NCBI GenBank assembly: GCA_029168955.1
Contig: JAPDOI010000427.1
Coordinates: 124,001-188,000 of the forward strand
Source of the DNA: Aplectana chamaeleonis
Taxonomy: Eukaryota > Nematoda > Chromadorea > Rhabditida > Cosmocercidae
Reading direction: 5' to 3'
DNA length: 64,000 nucleotides
In this document: positions 45,443 through 55,958 of the stretch, piece after piece
Numbering within the stretch: the stretch's first letter is position 1
How the letters are laid out: every line of letters begins with the position of its first letter
Position numbers and translations under genes: made by a program
The notes under the pieces: generated by a model
Databases searched by the model: none
What the model was told of the DNA's origin: nothing
Seen by the model: only the letters and a program-made list of their open reading frames with translations

Positions 45443-45813
45443 GCACCTACTATACTTAGTATCCGAATCACTCGATTTCGGATATCCGACCGGATATCCG
45501 AGATTCGGATAATCCGATATCCTAAAATTTGAAAACACGCATTATCTGAATCGAACCAATATCCGGGAAATTTAAAATCGGCATTATCTGAATCGAACCA
45601 TTATCCGAAGGGTCAAAAATTCGGATAAAAACGGATAAAAATCGGATAAAATTTGCGTAAAATCGGATAAAACGGATAAATCGGATAAAATCGGTTCATT
45701 TTCGGTTGAATGTAGTGAACCGGTCCATTTTTTCTATCAACTATTTGACTCAATTTTGTTTCCTCACTCGTGTAATTTATGTATATGTCCATTTCTCGTA
45801 GCTACTATTCTAC

Positions 45814-45820
<7 letters not shown>

Positions 45821-45895
<75 letters not shown>

Positions 45896-45939
45896 GGTGT
45901 GTGTGTGTGTGTCTGTCTGTGTCTGTCTGTGTCTGTGTC
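45821..45939. repeat. GT microsatellite, left half
   Basis: About 75 bp of pure GT, then GTTG and GTCT interruptions up to the first base of LINE C. Confidence 0.95.
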
Positions 45940-45941
45940 GC

Positions 45942-48900
45942 TGCCGAGATGTCGTACGTTCGTGCCGTGGCAGTGTGGAGGAAAGAAGATCGCCTCCGTG
46001 CAAACCGACGTCAACCCCTCCGAGAAGAGGGTTTTTGTCATGGGAGAGGTGCTGGTCGGCCGCAGCTCTCCTGAGGATTTTATTACAAAGGGCCGGCGTC
46101 GAGAGGAATCCAGGTCCAGCACAGAAGTATTCATGTGCCACCTGCGGCGAGGATGTTACCTGGCAAAAAACAAGTGTCCAGTGCTTCGGATGCCAAAGGT
46201 GGGTGCACTTCTCCTGTTCGGGCCTCAGTTCTGTGAGGCATCATGACTCATCCTTTCGTTGTGTTCTATGCTCTGCCCCCAGCAACTCTGATTCCTCAAT
46301 TACCAACCGCCCACTCTCCATTGTTCACATTAATCTCAACGGCCTTCGCAACAAGTTATCTGAACTCTCTCTATTCGCACGTTCTCATCACCCGGATGTT
46401 ATCATGGTTCAAGAAACCAAGCTCTCTCCATCTACCACTTATCCCCAACCTAACATTCCGGGCTACACCGCCTATCACATGCCAAGGACAGCTCTTGGGG
46501 GCGGAGTGTCTACTTTAGTGCAATCTGCCTTACCTTCTCATGTTATCCCTAATACTCCTAAGGACGGTACTCTCGAGTACATTCCTGTCCACCTCCCCCT
46601 CAAAACCCCTTTATCTCTATTTAACATCTATATTCCTCCTATATCATCTTGTCCTCACTCTTATAATCCTATTCTCCTCCTTAAGCAGTTGTACGACTGC
46701 TCACACTCCCCTTCAGCTGTCTTTACGGGTGACTTCAATGCTCACACGTTCTGTTCTGCTCTTGACTCTGACGCCAGAGGGGATGGCGTCGAGGAATGGG
46801 CTGAGGAGTGTGACCTGGTTATCCTCAATGATGACCAGCCTACTCGTCTCCCTGCTAAAGGCCGACCTTCTAGCACAGATATCTCTCTTGTGTCATCCAA
46901 TCTTTCTAATGCTTGCACGTGGTCCACATCCACAACTCTCTCCAGTGATCACATTCCCGTCTTTGTCTATATTGATCTCTCTGACTCTCTTGCCCCTCAC
47001 TCTGGTTTTCGTCATCGTACTTATCTTAATTTAGGCTTAGCAGACTGGACCCTGTTCAGAGATGTTGCACTCCGCCATGCGGTCGACTACCCATGGAATG
47101 GTGATGTTCATCAGAAAGAGCGCCATCTAACAAGTGCCATCCGCAAGGCCATGAAAGCAGCGATTCCTGAGGGTCGTGTCAAGACCTTTTTTCCAAATGT
47201 CAGCAGGGAAATACTGCAGAAGATAAGAACCAGAGATGGGAAGAGAGCTGCAGACCATCTAGACCCGGAGATTGCTGTGCTGGATAATGAGATCAAGCAG
47301 GATCTGGATAGGAACAAGAGGGAATGCTGGGAGAAGTTCACTGAAAAGCTGAATTTCAAGGCGGACGGAACTACGACGTGGAAATTGTTGAGGAAAATTT
47401 CCGGAAAGTCCGCTCCCCCGATGAGCTCCGCTATTGAGTTCGAGGAGAACGTCTTCAAATCAGAAGAAGCGGCTGCTTACGCACTCGGCAAGAATTTTTT
47501 CATCACACGTTCCAAGCGAGGCGTGCAAAACAGAGTCACGGTTAGAGAGCTGAGCCGGTTGCCGCTCATAAACGCATCTGAGGCCTTTACTCTCACACAG
47601 GTAGAGAAGGCTATCAAAGAAATGCGGAATTCGAAGGCTATCGGACCTGACGGTATCCCCCCAGCCATCCTGAAGAAGCTTCCCACGGAAGTTCTACCGA
47701 TGCTTGCAGATATCATTAACACCTCTTTCCGGACCTGCACTCTACCCCAAGCTTGGAAGACAGCCAATGTGATACCGTTGCCAAAGCCAGGCAAGTCCCA
47801 AAGCACGGCAAAGGGCTTTCGACCAATAAGCCTGTTATCGCCCGTCGCTAAATTAGCTGAAAAGTTGATCGTGACGGACCTGGCTGATCAAAACGAGCGA
47901 CAGCAGCATCAGCATGGGTTCAGGAAACTTCACTCTACTACTACTGCTCTATTGGAGATCGTGAGCTTTGCGATCGATGGGTTCAACATGAGAAAGCCCC
48001 TGAGAACGGTGGCCGTCGCCCTCGACCTGAGCAAAGCGTTTGACTCTGTTAACTTGGGACTGCTGTCCGAGAAACTGCTCAAGTCGTCGCTACCATCATG
48101 GCAGAAGCGATGGATTGCAGCGTTCACGAAAGGCCGCCGGGCTAAGGTTCTGTTCCAGAATCACGTATCCGATAGCATTCCAATAGCAGCCGGTGTTCCG
48201 CAAGGCAGAGTGTTGTCCCCTGCCCTATTCAGCCTGTATCTTGAGGACATTCCCGAGCCTCCCAATGATGTAAAGATTGTTATGTATGCCGACGACATCA
48301 CCATCATGTGCCAGGAACGCGACCTGCAGATAGCCGCTAACAAGATCAGCGCCTATCTCGTCGAGTTGAAGCTCTTCCTCGTTAATATGATGCTCACAGT
48401 TTCTGCCGCAAAATCCTCTGTTTCAGTGTTCACAGCAAACACCAAGGAACACAGTGCCCATCCAGATGTCAAATGGGATGGTGACCTGTTGCCAGCAGCA
48501 AAATTCCCCAAGCTGCTTGGCCTTATTCTTGATCCGTCACTGAAGTTCCACAAAAACGCGGAACAGAAACAAACAGTCGTCAAGGCTAGGCTTAATATCT
48601 TGAGAGCTCTCGGAGGAACATCACGGGGAAGCAGTCGAGAGACTATATTGAGAACCTACAGAGCAATACTTCAGCCGGCTCTGGAATATGCGGCACCAGT
48701 GTGGCAGCACCTGGTGTCAGACAGCTCCTGGAATAAGCTGCAGCGTGTACAGAATGCTGCGCTTAGAATTGCTACCGGTTGTGCAAGGAGCTCCCCGGTG
48801 GAGCATCTTCACGCGGAGGCCTGCATATTGCCAGTTGAGGAGCATTGTGAACTCCAGGCACAGCAGATGTATATTAATGTTCTGAGACAGCCGAATCATC

Positions 48901-49355
48901 CGTCAAAGAGAATCATGAAGCCCATAAGAGAGAGGTCGATTAGGACGCCGTTCGCTGATGCTCCTCGTAAAGTTGATGTACAGAGATGGGCCGACTCCAA
49001 CATGGAAAGGCTTCGTCTTCTGCGTGAGGAGCACACCCAGTTTGTTCGAGGATATCTAGCCAGGGCGGCTGTGAACCCTATCTCGGGAACAGTGCCGCCT
49101 CGGGTTTGCGAGTCTGAGTCTCAACTCGGCAGACGAGCCAGATGTGCTCTTGCATCGCTGCGCTGTGGTCACTCTATTCTGCTCATGTATTACGTCAACA
49201 AGATCGACAGCAGCCGACCAGACGCATGCCCGGACTGTGGTGCTCCCGGACACGACACGGCGCACTTGTTCATGTGCCCGAAGGGACCTACCTCCTTAAG
49301 CACAATGGACCTTTGGACGAATCCTGTGAAGGCCGCCCAGTTCCTCAACCTATGA
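45942..49355 (+). CDS. LINE C polyprotein: 2A-like, PHD finger, APE endonuclease, RT
   Basis: One frame is open from the element's first codon to TGA 49353-49355, about 1137 codons. Order: Arg/Ser-rich leader; hydrophobic AALLRILLQRA; GVERNPGP; C4HC3 PHD finger (CATCGEDV, CFGCQRWVHFSC, CVLC); APE endonuclease (IVHINLNGLR, VQETKLSPS, TGDFNAHTF, SSDHIPVFVYIDL); RT (AIGPDGIPPAILKKLP, FRPISLLSPVAKLAEKLI, FRKLHSTTTALLEI, VALDLSKAFDSVN, YADD at 48285-48296); then a Cys/His motif CPDCGAPGHDTAHLFMC near the end. The protein would copy its RNA into DNA at a nicked target. The first in-frame ATG is only in the endonuclease (VIMVQETK), so the true start is unclear. The conserved VPQGGVLSP of copies A and B reads VPQGRVLSP here, which may weaken the RT. 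Confidence 0.9.
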   Translation, partial: CRDVVRSCRGSVEERRSPPCKPTSTPPRRGFLSWERCWSAAALLRILLQRAGVERNPGPAQKYSCATCGEDVTWQKTSVQCFGCQRWVHFSCSGLSSVRHHDSSFRCVLCSAPSNSDSSITNRPLSIVHINLNGLRNKLSELSLFARSHHPDVIMVQETKLSPSTTYPQPNIPGYTAYHMPRTALGGGVSTLVQSALPSHVIPNTPKDGTLEYIPVHLPLKTPLSLFNIYIPPISSCPHSYNPILLLKQLYDCSHSPSAVFTGDFNAHTFCSALDSDARGDGVEEWAEECDLVILNDDQPTRLPAKGRPSSTDISLVSSNLSNACTWSTSTTLSSDHIPVFVYIDLSDSLAPHSGFRHRTYLNLGLADWTLFRDVALRHAVDYPWNGDVHQKERHLTSAIRKAMKAAIPEGRVKTFFPNVSREILQKIRTRDGKRAADHLDPEIAVLDNEIKQDLDRNKRECWEKFTEKLNFKADGTTTWKLLRKISGKSAPPMSSAIEFEENVFKSEEAAAYALGKNFFITRSKRGVQNRVTVRELSRLPLINASEAFTLTQVEKAIKEMRNSKAIGPDGIPPAILKKLPTEVLPMLADIINTSFRTCTLPQAWKTANVIPLPKPGKSQSTAKGFRPISLLSPVAKLAEKLIVTDLADQNERQQHQHGFRKLHSTTTALLEIVSFAIDGFNMRKPLRTVAVALDLSKAFDSVNLGLLSEKLLKSSLPSWQKRWIAAFTKGRRAKVLFQNHVSDSIPIAAGVPQGRVLSPALFSLYLEDIPEPPNDVKIVMYADDITIMCQERDLQIAANKISAYLVELKLFLVNMMLTVSAAKSSVSVFTANTKEHSAHPDVKWDGDLLPAAKFPKLLGLILDPSLKFHKNAEQKQTVVKARLNILRALGGTSRGSSRETILRTYRAILQPALEYAAPVWQHLVSDSSWNKLQRVQNAALRIATGCARSSPVEHLHAEACILPVEEHCELQAQQMYINVLRQPNHPSKRIMKPIRERSIRTPFADAPRKVDVQRWADSNMERLRLLREEHTQFVRGYLARAAVNPISGTVPPRVCESESQLGRRARCALASLRCGHSILLMYYVNKIDSSRPDACPDCGAPGHDTAHLFMCPKGPTSLSTMDLWTNPVKAAQFLNL
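46095..46118 (+). other. 2A-like motif GVERNPGP in LINE C
   Basis: GVERNPGP preceded by a Leu-rich helix matches the layout of ribosome-skipping 2A peptides, known from several APE-type LINE families. The usual acidic residue two positions before Glu is Gly here. The motif is conserved in copies A (8628-8651) and B (40916-40893). Confidence 0.65.
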
Positions 49356-49390
49356 CAAAAACCACTTTGAGGCTGCAGAAGAAGAAGAAG

Positions 49391-49515
<125 letters not shown>

Positions 49516-49765
49516 GGCGGAGATGTGTTCTGATAATATCCGAAATTTATCCGAAATCATCCTACGGATATCCGTATCCGAATCATTGAAAAAATGGCAT
49601 TATCCGAATCGATTCAATATCCGAAAATTTGAAAAAACGCATTATCTGAATCGAAATAATATCCGGTAAATTTAAAATGGCATTATCCGAATCGATCCAT
49701 TATCCGAGGAATTACCTTCGGATAACAAGTATAGCACCTACACTTCTGAAACGTACTAGGTAAAG

Positions 49766-49959
49766 TAACATCGGCATGGATTAGGAAGAGACTTCGCGTG
49801 CATTGTTGAAGGTTGGCGCCAACTCGGCGCACCTATTTTATAGCACATGGCACCGCGTTTGCGCCAACTCGGTGCACCTATTTTATAGCACATGGCACCG
49901 CGTTTGCGCCAACTTTCAACAGTGAACGCGAAGTCTCTTCGCGATCCATGCCGACGTTA
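49766..49959. mobile_element. MITE ending 10 bp from the exon c donor
   Basis: Inverted ends TAACATCGGCATGGAT (49766) and TAACGTCGGCATGGAT (complement of 49959), continuing AGAGACTTCGCGT. The centre is a 45-bp tandem (49816, 49861, partial at 49906) starting GCGCCAACTCGG and containing CCTATTTTATAGCACATGGC. Confidence 0.8.
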
Positions 49960-49967
49960 TGACCTAC

Positions 49968-50087
49968 CCGCAATCGTGCTAAAGCTTCTGGCAGATGCTG
50001 AGAAAAGTGAGCATGTTGTGTATCGTTAGCTCCTTGCAAAGCGTGAGCATAAGCATGCTTGGCCTCCTCACTTATATTGCATCTAAC
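49968..50087 (-). CDS. F-BAR gene, exon c
   Basis: Acceptor TCGTTTTTTAG precedes 50087 and donor GTAGGTC follows 49968 on the minus strand. The 120-nt exon is exactly 40 codons, phase 0 on both sides: VRCNISEEAKHAYAHALQGA then NDTQHAHFSQHLPEALARLR. In TOCA/CIP4-type F-BAR domains this is the segment with N-x-x-Q-x-x-(Y/H) followed by an L/I-P turn, and its length agrees with the family without gaps. Confidence 0.88.
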
Positions 50088-50134
50088 CTAAAAAACGATT
50101 TATATACGTAGAAAAGAAAATTACAATTTCAAAA

Positions 50135-50239
50135 CAGTTCATCTACGCAATCGCCTTCAGTCCGCGCAAACCGCGCCACAACACGCTGTCGCAATCAGCG
50201 TGCACTTTGCGAACTGAACGCGATTGCGTAGATGAACTG
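50135..50239. mobile_element. 105-bp MITE inside a 217-bp intron
   Basis: CAGTTCATCTACGCAATCGC (50135-50154) is inverted perfectly at 50220-50239. It fills half of the intron between F-BAR exons b and c. Confidence 0.8.
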
Positions 50240-50304
50240 CACATCTCCTTGGAATGTCAATAACTGCGTCGAAAAAAAAACAACAGCTAGCAAAAATTAT
50301 TAAC

Positions 50305-50410
50305 CTGCGCATTATTCTTTGCCTTATCCAAATCCAAACGAGAAATCTCCATGTTCTTATCAGCCTTTGCGTACTTCAAGAACGCCGCCTCGGCTTCTTT
50401 GAATGTTTTC
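50305..50410 (-). CDS. F-BAR gene, exon b
   Basis: Acceptor TTTGTGCTTTAG precedes 50410 and donor GTTAAT follows 50305 on the minus strand. One base completes Gly with the GG left by exon a, then KTFKEAEAAFLKYAKADKNM and EISRLDLDKAKNNAQ follow, ending in phase 0. The heptad-rich helix with the closing D-x-x-K-A-(R/K)-x-x-A-Q is a hallmark of the F-BAR third helix. F-BAR dimers bend membrane, and TOCA proteins link membranes to Cdc42/WAVE-driven actin. Confidence 0.9.
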
Positions 50411-51269
50411 CTAAAGCACAAAGAAATCACGTGATAGGGAAATAATCTATCTAACCACACACTCCATAGGATGCAAAAGCCTAGAAGTGGCACGCGTAAA
50501 TAGGAAAAACTTCAGCAGCTTTTCTATCACGAAGTTGGAGATAAGCCGTGCTGAACCTCGACCGAATGATTCTGTTTTGAAGTTTTCGAACGAACTGATT
50601 TCGCTACAAATTGGGAATGCCTCTTTAATTCTACTGCACCCGTAGAACTTCATGGAATCGGACACCATTAATTCATACGTTGTCGAATTAAACGCGGTGA
50701 TTGGGGCTGCGACCAGTAATGACATCGTGACTCAGGACTTCGCGGTCCCAGCACGATTTCACTTGCACTGTGTATCGCGACAGCGGCTTCCCGCGACAGC
50801 GGATAAGAGATTCACATTGATATGTATAAGCAGTAGTTGAACCATTACAATTGTTAAACAGAGTCTTCCGAAGACTCAAAAGAAATATACTTTTGCGATT
50901 ACTCCCCTAAAAAAAGAAATGCAGGGCCTCACTCAGGTGAAACTAGTTGTCGAGAATCAGGCGAAACTTCTCCTGCAGGCGTGCGAACGCAGGACAACTT
51001 TCGCAGACTCTAGAGAATTCTGGACAACTTCTCGCCCAAATCTCGACATTGCCCGACAACCTCACTACCCACTATCCCATGTTTTGGTATGTTCGCTATT
51101 TTCAGAAAATGAAAATTCGAAAGAAATGAGTTTGATCCCCAACAATCCGGTGAAATAAATTATCATCGATAACCAGTTAGAAGAATGGAATAAAACAGAA
51201 ACAAAAACGCAGAGAACCCACATGTAGAGAGAAGAACAAAAGCAGCAGTCGCAACATTCGAATTGAATT
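50411..51269. other. Intron a-b, 3' part
   Basis: Intronic; AT-rich with several 'tctcgacaactt'-like words from about 50940. No exon recognised. Confidence 0.45.
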
Positions 51270-51475
51270 CTTGGGAAATTTTCGACATACTCGAAACATA
51301 TTCTCAATTTCGAAAGTTGTCGAGAAATCTGTCCGAATTCTCGCCAACTTTCTCTGAAATCCTGAACAAATCGGCCGCAATTCTCGACAAATACTGCGAA
51401 TCTCGGAATTCTCGACAACTTTTATCAACTTTCTGGACAACTTCTCGATTGTCGACCGATTCTCGTCACTCAGCA
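51270..51475. repeat. TTCTCGACAACTT segment, copy 1
   Basis: About 200 bp that match 55480-55715 in the same orientation (GACATACTCGAAACATATTC, then TCGGCCGCAATTCTCGACAA). Internally it repeats TTCTCGACAACTT. Both copies lie in the same intron. Confidence 0.7.
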
Positions 51476-51724
51476 GAAAATTTTCTGGCGGTTTACAGCT
51501 GATTTACGGGAGAATTACCGCTACCTAGTGGTAAATGCTGCTTTTTACCACAGAATTACGTCTAGATCGCGTTCTGACAGAAATTCTGCCAGAATTCCAA
51601 TAAATTACCAGAAATTGTACCAGAATTTTCTCGAAATTCAACGTAATCCGCCTGAAAAAATGCGATTTCTGGTAGAGTGATTTTTCCAAGCGACTAGTGT
51701 TAAACTTCCCGTAAATTTGAAATT

Positions 51725-52575
51725 CGTCCTGAGCGAGCTGCATAAAACTCACATGAAGTCTGTCTTGGCTCACAGAAAGCGGGCAGGACCTCACAGAAAG
51801 TGTGCAGGACCTCACAGAAAGTGAGCAGGACCTCACAGAAAGTGTGCAGGACCTCACAGCAAGTGAGCAGGACCTCACAGAAAGTGTGCAGGACCTCGCA
51901 GAAAGTGTGCAGGACCTCACAGCAAGTGAGCAGGACCTCACAGAAAGTGTGCAGGACCTCGCAGAAAGTGTGCAGGATCTCACAGAAAGTGAGCAGGACC
52001 TCACAGAAAGTGTGCGGGACCTCGCAGAAAGTGTGCAGGATCTCACAGAAAGTGGGCAGGACCTCACAGAAAGTGTGCAGGACCTCACAGAAAGTGGGCA
52101 GGACCTCACAGAAAGTGTGCAGGACCTCACAGAAAGTGTGCAGGACCTCACAGCAAGTGAGCAGGACCTCACAGAAAGTGTGCAGGACCTCGCAGAAAGT
52201 GTGCAAGATCTCACAGAAAGTGGGCAGGACCTCACAGAAAGTGTGCAGGACCTCACAGAAAGTGAGCAGGACCTCACAGAAAGTGCGCGGGACCTCGCAG
52301 AAAGTGTGCAGGATCTCACAGAAAGTGAGCAGGACCTCACAGAAAGTGTGCGGGACCTCGCAGAAAGTGTGCAGGACCTCACAGAAAGTGAGCAGGACCT
52401 CGTAGAAAGTGTGCAGCACCTCACATGAAGTGTGTATTGGTTCACAGGAAGTATGCAGGACCTGACATGAAGTGTGCAAGACCTGACAAGAAGTGTGCAA
52501 GACTTCACATGAAATGAGAAGGATCTCTCGAAAAGTGTGCAGAATATCAGGACACGCGTCCAGGACTTCATGGTT
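51725..52575. repeat. 21-bp minisatellite, about 38 units
   Basis: The unit is CACAGAAAGTGTGCAGGACC plus T, with variants GTGAGC, GTGGGC and CAGCAAG. The central 660 bp are near-perfect and the edges decay. As 21 is a multiple of three and the unit lacks stops in several frames, long ORFs arise on both strands (for example minus 52571-51525), encoding heptads such as VQDLTES or SVRSCTL. It lies within an F-BAR intron, so coding is unlikely. Confidence 0.9.
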
Positions 52576-53061
52576 AGTATTTTAAATCATAATTTTATCT
52601 ATTAAACTTTATGAAGTTACACACGAATCGAAATTCGGAAACATTGATGGCAACTTTTACTTGTTTCTTTATATTTCTGTTTTATAAATTCAAACTTATT
52701 TTTTAAATTTATAATCGCAAGCTTGTTTACATCTCTCTCGGAACAAACTCAGTTAGAAATGAACAAATGCAAGCCAGTGAGATATCGTCTTTCCCCAGCA
52801 TGAAGGATGACCAGAGCCGTGTCAAATTGACGCGTCCGGCTGCGCTGCACAAATGGAGCAGATGAGAAGCCACCGAAGAATTAGTTTAGAGGTGTTTCGC
52901 CGTTGACTTTTCGAATACCGTTTTTGAAAGAATTTTTAATCTACCGGACTTGATCATATGAGAATAATTTCAATTAATAGGGAATTGTTTGGTGACACTT
53001 AGAAAACCGATTTCCAGTCACCTTCGATCCGCTCTAAACGCGCAACACGGCCGCCTACGTC
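52576..53061. other. Intron a-b, middle part
   Basis: AT-rich; nothing recognised. Confidence 0.4.
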
Positions 53062-53592
53062 TATAGTCGCTCTCTAGACGGCGGGCAGCCGCGTCGAATC
53101 CGGGGTTGCGCGAAAAAAAAAACTGTCGATATGGCGCAGCGTGAATTTCAACATGGAAAAGAAATTTCATACATTACACAGGAAACATATTTACATTAAA
53201 ACACAAATAATACACAACAATTTTGAATCGGTGAATGCAAACTCACTACATGAGAAAGCAATGAGAAGATAGAACATGATAGAGAAAGGTTTAGAAATCA
53301 TAGAAAAAGAGGAATTTCTTAAATCACTGGCATTTTCCTGAACGAAAATCGTCCTAAAAGTGGGAGATAAACAAAAATATTTCCGATTTTCAAAATTAGT
53401 TCTCACATATGAAAATAGGAGGAAAGATGGAAAGGAAAGAACGGGAAAAGAGAGATGAGGAGAGAGTGCTGGCCGAGGGAAAATAAAACACTCCTCCATA
53501 TCAATGGTTTTTTTTCCATGGGGGGTACGCAAAGCTCGACACGAGCAACCCCGGACTCGTAGCGGCTGCCCGCCGTCTAGAGAACGATTATA
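53062..53592. mobile_element. 531-bp MITE with TA-type ends
   Basis: Arms of about 50 bp: TATAGTCGCTCTCTAGACGG (53062 onward) and its inverted partner ending 53592, both continuing CGGGCAGCCGC and CCGGGGTTGC. The TATA-flanked ends would suit a TA duplication as in Tc1/mariner elements. The interior is A-rich with no ORF of note. Confidence 0.72.
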
Positions 53593-55479
53593 CCTACACC
53601 CAGCACCGCCAAGCTTACTGTCTCTGACGACTTTACAAAACTGAAAGCATCTCGCCTCCAAGGAAACATTATTGAAAGCGTTTGATAGGATGTCAAGAAT
53701 TTACCAACCTGCTTTTTTTGAAAAAAAAAAGTTTCTGTTCATTTCACAAATTTTTTCCCGATGAATGATTTCAACCCAAGATTGGATCCGTGATTTTGTT
53801 CATTCAAACTTAGGTTTTATGAGCAGATTGTGTTTGTATAATGTTTTTTTTTCGAAATTTTTAGAGGCGAGAAGCGATTTCTGGAAAGACGATTGATAAA
53901 TGACTCAAAGGCAAGGTTTGCAATAAAAAATGCTTTTGTGCTGTCCTAGTGAAAATCTAGATCCAGCCATCACAAAGTAAAAAAAAGTTGGAGAAAAAAC
54001 GGTCAGGAACAAATTTTCGCTTGGTATCCGCCCGCTTCCAATTATCTTTATTTCTATAATTTCCTGTTTTTCCGTCTTCCATTTCGCTTCTGAAGTAATT
54101 GCTAGGCACTTCAAGAGACTACTGACTACTTTAGGAGCAAAATAAATCATGGATTAACAAGCATGCATGAAAATCTCGTTAATTAAAGGGGGCTTGCGGG
54201 CACCTGTAACTAACAGTCTGGACTTGTTTTTAGGCGTTTTCTCAAAAAAAATTTCGCTTATTCTCACTTAATTTTACTTTTGTAATTACCATCCACCATT
54301 TTCATGAAGAGAGCTCAAAAATCGTTTTTATCGCCAACTCAGAGTTTAATAAAAGGATAATATATCATGATGCCTCACATCAAATTTTTATAGCTAGCTG
54401 CTGCCCATAATGCAATAACTGCGGCAGTAATCAATTTGCAAAAATCGTTCACAAATTCTCAAAAACAAACTCAATTTAAAAATAATTCTGGGAAAACACT
54501 AGCTTCAGTGAAAAATTTTTGGTAACCAAATGACTTGCTTTTGTTTTTGCAAATACCTGTCTCGGTTTTCTTTGAAAAAATTCCCTAAAGATTATTGTTC
54601 TTCTAGAATTGAGAATCCCATGTTATACATTTTCGAAAAGCTTCATCAGGGCGCTGCTGTTGAAGTTAAGGTAAGATTGGGTTTGTGATTTTGTTTTTTC
54701 TAAGACACTTTCGAGATTTCTGTTTGAGAGTGTAGGACTGACGTTGCCACATCAGAAAAAATCGTGTTGAAGCGTAAAGAAAAAAATCTAAATCAGACCG
54801 AAGGTTCAAGTACAATGACTTTATACCACTAACCAGTGAGTAATTATAAACTAGGGTGAGATATAACACAATAATGAATCCTCCGTAATCATTATTGTAA
54901 GGTGTGCTCTTGAACTTTAGTTTCTGAAACGGCCCCATTGATAGCGCACTGCTGCTGGACAAGGCCGCTGATCGCGCATGTTGAATGACATTGTTGACCC
55001 ACAGCATATACGCTGCGCCGTCTGCCGACGTCAAAAGTTGGCTCGTCGCTTTAAGATTGGGGGTGAGAGATGGGAATTATGGTACAGACAGACTAAGACT
55101 CGGTTCGATGGGTTCCTCTACTGTCCCAGCGGACAGGTGGGTTGAAGCCCGAGAATTTTGGTTTGTGCATACAGTTGTACATGAGTATGACTGTATGTAT
55201 TAAGATTTAATAAGCCGTATCAACAGCTGGAGGTTTGGGTATAGATTCTGGCAGAATGCTGAAGATTTCTGGCAGATTACTAGAAAATTCTAACAAATTA
55301 CGAATAAATTACGAATCCTTTTGGGAGAAATTCCGCCAGAAAGGAGTGGTAAAGCTCTCGAATTTCCAGGATTTCGGGTAGAACTTTTTTTGCTGAGCAA
55401 CTATTCGTCCGATTCTGGACAACTAGTTTCACCTGGGTGGTGTAAAGAGGGTTCTGGAGTAATCGTTCGGAACGCTTGG
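53593..55479. other. Intron a-b, 5' part
   Basis: AT-rich. A minus-strand frame near 55035-54900 (AAYMLWVNNVIQHARSAALS) is open but is not needed, because exons a and b join in phase. No other feature. Confidence 0.4.
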
Positions 55480-55720
55480 GATATTCTCGACATATTTGAA
55501 TCATATTCTCAATTTCGAGTGGAGTTGTCCAGAAATCTGTCTGAGTTCTCGTCAAGCACTTGTTCCCTCATGTCCTCGGCAACTTCCTCCCGAATTCTGA
55601 ACAAATCGGCCTGAATTCTGGACAAATACTGCGAATCCCAAAATTCTCTACAACTTCCATCCACTTTTTGAACAAATACTCGATTCTCGACCGATTCTCA
55701 ACAACTAGTTTTACCTGAGC
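55480..55720. repeat. TTCTCGACAACTT segment, copy 2
   Basis: Direct copy of 51270-51475 with substitutions and small indels (ATTCTCGACATATTTGAATC, then CTGAACAAATCGGCC). It ends about 80 bp from the donor of exon a. Confidence 0.7.
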
Positions 55721-55797
55721 AACAATAGGGAGACCCTGAACATGGCAAGGAAAAAAGAAGAGAAAAATAGAATAAAATAAGGCTTTCAAAGACCGAC

Positions 55798-55958
55798 CCG
55801 TAGTGTTTCTGGGCCTTGAAAAGATGATCCATAGCACCTGCAAGATTGGCATGAATAGCTTGAAGATCAGAAAGACACTGTTTTCGTTGAGCACGATGAA
55901 CTCCGGCTCTTGTAGCAACGAAGGGAATCACCTCCGTCCGGATTCGCTCTCCAACCAC
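55798..55958 (-). CDS. F-BAR gene, exon a (most N-terminal exon found)
   Basis: Acceptor TTTTGTTGTAG precedes 55958 and donor GTCGGT follows 55798 on the minus strand. The 161-nt exon starts in phase 0 and encodes VVGERIRTEVIPFVATRAGV, HRAQRKQCLSDLQAIHANLA and GAMDHLFKAQKHY, leaving GG. This matches the F-BAR segment running from the H-x-x-(V/I)-x-E start through the R-K and K-A-x-K-x-Y helix. The four splice joins to exons b, c, d and e are all phase-consistent and give 183 residues without a stop. Upstream exons were not found before the satellite begins. Confidence 0.88.

Noticed and set aside
45756..45939. N-terminal Cys/Val repeat of the LINE C ORF
   Set aside because: It is translated GT microsatellite of the host element and begins at a TTG, not part of the LINE.
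51525..52571. 348-codon minus-strand ORF with ATG and plus-strand 208-codon ORF
   Set aside because: Produced by a 21-bp minisatellite inside an intron; every in-frame repeat without a stop gives such ORFs.
54900..55035. Possible extra exon between F-BAR exons a and b
   Set aside because: Exons a and b join in phase and align with the family without a gap, leaving no room for it.
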